DNA from: Chitinophaga sp. YR573
Lineage (GTDB): Bacteria > Bacteroidota > Bacteroidia > Chitinophagales > Chitinophagaceae
Reading direction: 5' to 3'
NCBI RefSeq assembly: GCF_900110995.1
Contig: NZ_FOJF01000002.1
Coordinates: forward strand, 806,001-870,000
DNA length: 64,000 nt
Position numbers and translations under genes: made by a program. Every line of letters starts with the position of its first letter. Positions within the stretch are counted from its first letter, which is position 1. The notes under the pieces are model-generated. The model was not told where the DNA came from. It was given only the letters and a program-made list of their open reading frames with translations, and did not search any database. Positions 61,397 to 64,000 of this stretch are shown piece by piece.

Positions 61397-62989
61397 ATGC
61401 AGAAGTATATTTATTGTTTGGCAACTTTGCTGTTGATCTCCTTACATCAACATGCACAACAGAAGGCATGGGTACCTGACCTGGGTAACGGCTATTATAA
61501 AAACCCTGTGATAAATGCTGATTATTCAGACCCTGATGTGTGCCGGGCAGGAAATGATTATTACCTGGTAGCTTCCAGCTTCAATGCTGCTCCCGGCTTG
61601 CCAATACTACACTCAAAAGACCTTGTCAACTGGCAGATTATTGGACATGCTATTCAACGTCAGTTCCCATTAGCACATTTCGACAAACCCCAGCATGGTA
61701 ATGGTTGCTGGGCACCATCTATCCGTTATCATAAGAACGAATTTTACATCTATTATCCTGATCCTGATTTTGGGATCTATATGATAAAAGCTACCAATGT
61801 TGCCGGCCCCTGGTCAGATCCGGTAATGGTGAAAGCTGGCAAAGGACTCATTGATCCCTGTCCTTTATGGGATGATGATGGTAAAGTCTATTTAGTACAT
61901 GCATGGGCAGGAAGCCGGGCTGGTATTAAGAGTATCCTTACGCTGAACCGTATGAATGCGACAGGTACACAGGTAACTGATGAAGGGGTACTGATCTTTG
62001 ACGGGCATCCTTCACAGCCTACGCTTGAGGGGCCAAAGTTCTATAAAAGAAATGGGTACTATTATATTTTTGCGCCTGCAGGTGGTGTAAGTACCGGCTG
62101 GCAGTTAGTACTCCGCTCAAAGAATATCTATGGCCCTTATGAGGAAAAAATAGTAATGGATCAGGGGAAGAGTCCCGTAAATGGTCCGCATCAGGGGGCC
62201 TGGGTGGAGACACTGGCAGGTGCGCATTGGTTCCTGCATTTCCAGGACAAAGGCGCTTACGGTCGTGTGGTCCATCTGCAACCCATGAAATGGGTCAATA
62301 ACTGGCCTGTAATTGGTGAGGATAAAGATGGCGACGGGAAAGGTGAACCGGTCCTGAGCTATAAGAAACCTTTGATGGGCAACACCATTTCAGCTCCGGC
62401 AACTTCCGACGAATTCAATGCAAATACGCTGGGACTGCAATGGCAATGGCAGGCAAATCCGAGATCAACCTGGATGATGCCTTTCCCCAATAAAGGCGTA
62501 TTGCGGTTATTCTCCGCACAATTACCGGATTCTTTCCATAACTATTGGGATGTTCCTAACCTGTTACTGCAAAAGTTCCCGGCAGATACATTTACAGCCA
62601 CTGCAAAATGCTATTTTAAGCCCAATCCGAAGCTTGAAGGGGAACGGACAGGACTGATTGTCATGGGGACGAGTTATGCGTCTGTATCGGTCTCTAAGGG
62701 GCAACTGATATATGCTGTTTGTACAGATGCAGAGAAAGGCAATCCGGAACATCAGAAAATACTGGGTACCCTTACTGGTGACAGTTGCTGGTTCCGTGTA
62801 GTAATAAGTGCCGGTGCTGTTTGCCGCTTTAGCTATAGTACTAACGGTACGGATTTTATTCCGGCTGGTGAACCTTTCACTGCAGCGGCAGGACGCTGGG
62901 TAGGCGCCAAAATGGGGATCTTCTGTACCCGTCCCACGCAAATCAATGACTCCGGGTTTGCGGATTATGACTGGTTCCGGGTGGAATAA
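61397..62989 (+). CDS. GH43 beta-xylosidase/alpha-L-arabinofuranosidase with C-terminal beta-sandwich
   Basis: A secreted 530-residue enzyme with a signal peptide ending near HAQQ. The GH43 propeller (about 30-320) shows the family triad: general base Asp45 in DYSDPDVCR, the pKa-modulating Asp in LIDPCPLWDDDGK, and general acid Glu in PTLEGPKFYKRNG. The C-terminal domain (about 335-530, from ATSDEFNANTLGLQWQWQAN to SGFADYDWFRVE) is the beta-xylosidase C2 beta-sandwich that contributes to the active site. This two-domain form is that of XynB-type beta-xylosidases, some with arabinofuranosidase activity. It stands alone between the SUKH gene and a divergently unrelated but co-directional susC gene, and may belong with the latter. 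A TATATTGG at 61349 is a weak -7 candidate. Confidence 0.9.
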   Translation: MQKYIYCLATLLLISLHQHAQQKAWVPDLGNGYYKNPVINADYSDPDVCRAGNDYYLVASSFNAAPGLPILHSKDLVNWQIIGHAIQRQFPLAHFDKPQHGNGCWAPSIRYHKNEFYIYYPDPDFGIYMIKATNVAGPWSDPVMVKAGKGLIDPCPLWDDDGKVYLVHAWAGSRAGIKSILTLNRMNATGTQVTDEGVLIFDGHPSQPTLEGPKFYKRNGYYYIFAPAGGVSTGWQLVLRSKNIYGPYEEKIVMDQGKSPVNGPHQGAWVETLAGAHWFLHFQDKGAYGRVVHLQPMKWVNNWPVIGEDKDGDGKGEPVLSYKKPLMGNTISAPATSDEFNANTLGLQWQWQANPRSTWMMPFPNKGVLRLFSAQLPDSFHNYWDVPNLLLQKFPADTFTATAKCYFKPNPKLEGERTGLIVMGTSYASVSVSKGQLIYAVCTDAEKGNPEHQKILGTLTGDSCWFRVVISAGAVCRFSYSTNGTDFIPAGEPFTAAAGRWVGAKMGIFCTRPTQINDSGFADYDWFRVE

Positions 62990-63000
62990 ATAAGACATTA

Positions 63001-63034
63001 ATGCCTTCTATATGCTTATGGATATAGAAGGCAT
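63001..63034 (+). terminator. Hairpin after GH43, probable terminator
   Basis: ATGCCTTCTATAT pairs perfectly (13 bp) with ATATAGAAGGCAT around an 8-nt loop. It begins 11 nt after the GH43 stop. The following sequence CATTTCC is only weakly T-rich. Confidence 0.7.
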
Positions 63035-63040
63035 CATTTC

Positions 63041-63054
63041 CGGGAACGTTTGCG
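63041..63054. promoter_or_regulatory. LacI-type operator candidate upstream of susC
   Basis: CGGGAACGTTTGCG is a CG-centred partial palindrome (5 of 7 pairs), sharing CGTTTGCG with the site before GH95 (10340-10347). It lies 141 bp upstream of the susC start. The shared half-site hints at a common LacI-type regulator. Confidence 0.35.
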
Positions 63055-63180
63055 TAAATAAATCCTCTTAATCCTTTCGCAATTAATGAATATAGCTGTA
63101 GAATTGTTTCGGGGATACTGTATGGAATAACGCTAACAGATATACGTCAGGACAACCCTCTAACCCGAAAGAAGAAAATA

Positions 63181-63196
63181 ATAACGCACACGTTAT
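63181..63196 (+). promoter_or_regulatory. Inverted repeat overlapping the susC start codon
   Basis: ATAACG pairs with CGTTAT around a CACA loop, and the second arm contains the first bases of the ATG at 63195. Such a hairpin in mRNA could hinder ribosome access; it is short and could be chance. Confidence 0.3.
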
Positions 63197-64000
63197 GAAA
63201 AAACTGCTGATGATTTACTGGCTGTTGCTGGCCAGTACTGGTTTTGCATTGGCCCAAAGCCATGTAGTAAAAGGAAAAGTCACAGATGCATCTACCGGCG
63301 ATCCGCTGGTGATGGTCAACGTTCAGTTAAAAGGTACATCTACTGGTACACGAACTGATGCATCGGGTAATTTTTCTCTCACATTGCCTTCCGATAAAGG
63401 AGAACTCGTATTTAGTTACCTGGGATACCAGGCGGTTACACAGGGTGTAAATGATAATATGAATGTGAAAATGGAAAAGGATAACAAACAACTGGATGAG
63501 GTAGTGGTAATAGGCTATGGCGAAGTGAAAAAAAGAGACCTTACCGGCGCTGTTGTATCCGTAAAAGGAGAAGAACTAAAGAAAGTACCTTCTACCAATG
63601 TGATGGAATCCGTACAGGGTAAGCTGCCCGGGGTGGATATCACCAAAAGTAATGGCGCCGCCGGAGCCAAAATCAATGTTACCGTGAGAGGGAACAGGTC
63701 TATCCGTGCGGATAACGGTCCGCTTTACATCGTGGACGGGGTACAGTATGAGAATATACAGGATATTAGTCCGAATGATATCCAATCCATGGAAGTGCTG
63801 AAAGATGCCTCTTCTACGGCTATTTACGGCTCCAGGGGTGCGAATGGAGTAATTATCATCACCACCAAAAAAGGTGTCTCCGGTAAACCCCGGGTGAGCG
63901 TAAACAGCTATGTAGGGAAATCGCAGGTGGCAGGATATCCTGCTATGGATACCGGCCCGCAATATGTTGCACTGAAAAGGGAGGCCAACCATACTACCGG
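63195..64000 (+). CDS. SusC-like TonB-dependent receptor (N-terminal part, runs off window)
   Basis: SusC-family outer-membrane receptor, start at ATG 63195 and open to the right edge (268 residues visible). Signal peptide MKKLLMIYWLLLASTGFALA; carboxypeptidase-regulatory-like domain (VVKGKVTDASTGDPLVMVNV); TonB-box-like LDEVVVIGYG; plug with VKKRDLTGAVVSV, INVTVRGNRS and the STAIYGSRGANGVIIITTKK core. All expected N-terminal features are present, in contrast to the short SusC at 18173. A SusD gene would be expected past the edge. The nearest upstream enzyme is GH43 (206 bp), which suggests a xylan- or arabinan-type substrate (inference). Confidence 0.93.
   Translation, partial: MKKLLMIYWLLLASTGFALAQSHVVKGKVTDASTGDPLVMVNVQLKGTSTGTRTDASGNFSLTLPSDKGELVFSYLGYQAVTQGVNDNMNVKMEKDNKQLDEVVVIGYGEVKKRDLTGAVVSVKGEELKKVPSTNVMESVQGKLPGVDITKSNGAAGAKINVTVRGNRSIRADNGPLYIVDGVQYENIQDISPNDIQSMEVLKDASSTAIYGSRGANGVIIITTKKGVSGKPRVSVNSYVGKSQVAGYPAMDTGPQYVALKREANHTT

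Overview
The window looks like a chromosomal segment of a Bacteroidota bacterium of the Chitinophaga type. The evidence is repeated SusC/SusD pairs, a hybrid two-component sensor, many secreted glycoside hydrolases, a type IX secretion (T9SS) C-terminal sorting domain, SprB repeats, and promoters with the Bacteroidetes -7 element TAnnTTTG. No tRNA, rRNA, CRISPR array, insertion sequence or phage gene was recognised.

Layout. (1) Positions 1-10070, minus strand: a hybrid two-component regulator, a GH31 alpha-xylosidase-like enzyme with a PA14 insert, and a SusC receptor running off the left edge. (2) 10419-25423, plus strand: a GH95 alpha-fucosidase-type enzyme closed by a terminator, then an operon of two tandem SusC/SusD pairs, a surface lipoprotein, a GH16 endo-enzyme and a GH43 exo-enzyme. 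The GH16, GH43 (galactanase-like) and GH95 set suggests a fucosylated beta-1,3-linked galactan or arabinogalactan as target (inference). (3) 25464-29406: accessory genes, namely a toxin-antitoxin-like pair, a small membrane protein, a DUF2071 protein, a GyrI-like protein and an EamA transporter. (4) 29807-37084: a TPR sensor-regulator, a TonB-dependent receptor, a beta-helix lipoprotein and a MINPP-like histidine phosphatase, read here as a possible inositol-phosphate scavenging module. (5) 37252-39072: a small secreted protein, a membrane-anchored protein and an HTTM-domain protein, followed by a convergent LacI-type regulator (39041-40063).

(6) The most unusual region is 40205-60102, a 20-kb operon with almost no intergenic space. 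It encodes a 1463-residue secreted protein of unknown family, a fibronectin-III protein, a 1761-residue protein with 16 SprB-like repeats and a T9SS sorting domain, an outer-membrane barrel, and a 1988-residue polymorphic toxin. The toxin carries a TANFOR-like N-terminus, an HExxH metallopeptidase-like centre and a C-terminal bacterial EndoU-type ribonuclease domain. A 140-residue putative immunity protein follows, then a strong terminator. A separate SUKH/SMI1-type immunity-like gene (60605) follows with its own similar promoter. The operon promoter, beside the divergent LacI gene, has a perfect 12-bp palindrome in its -33/-7 spacer.

(7) The right end holds a GH43 beta-xylosidase-type enzyme and the start of another SusC receptor.
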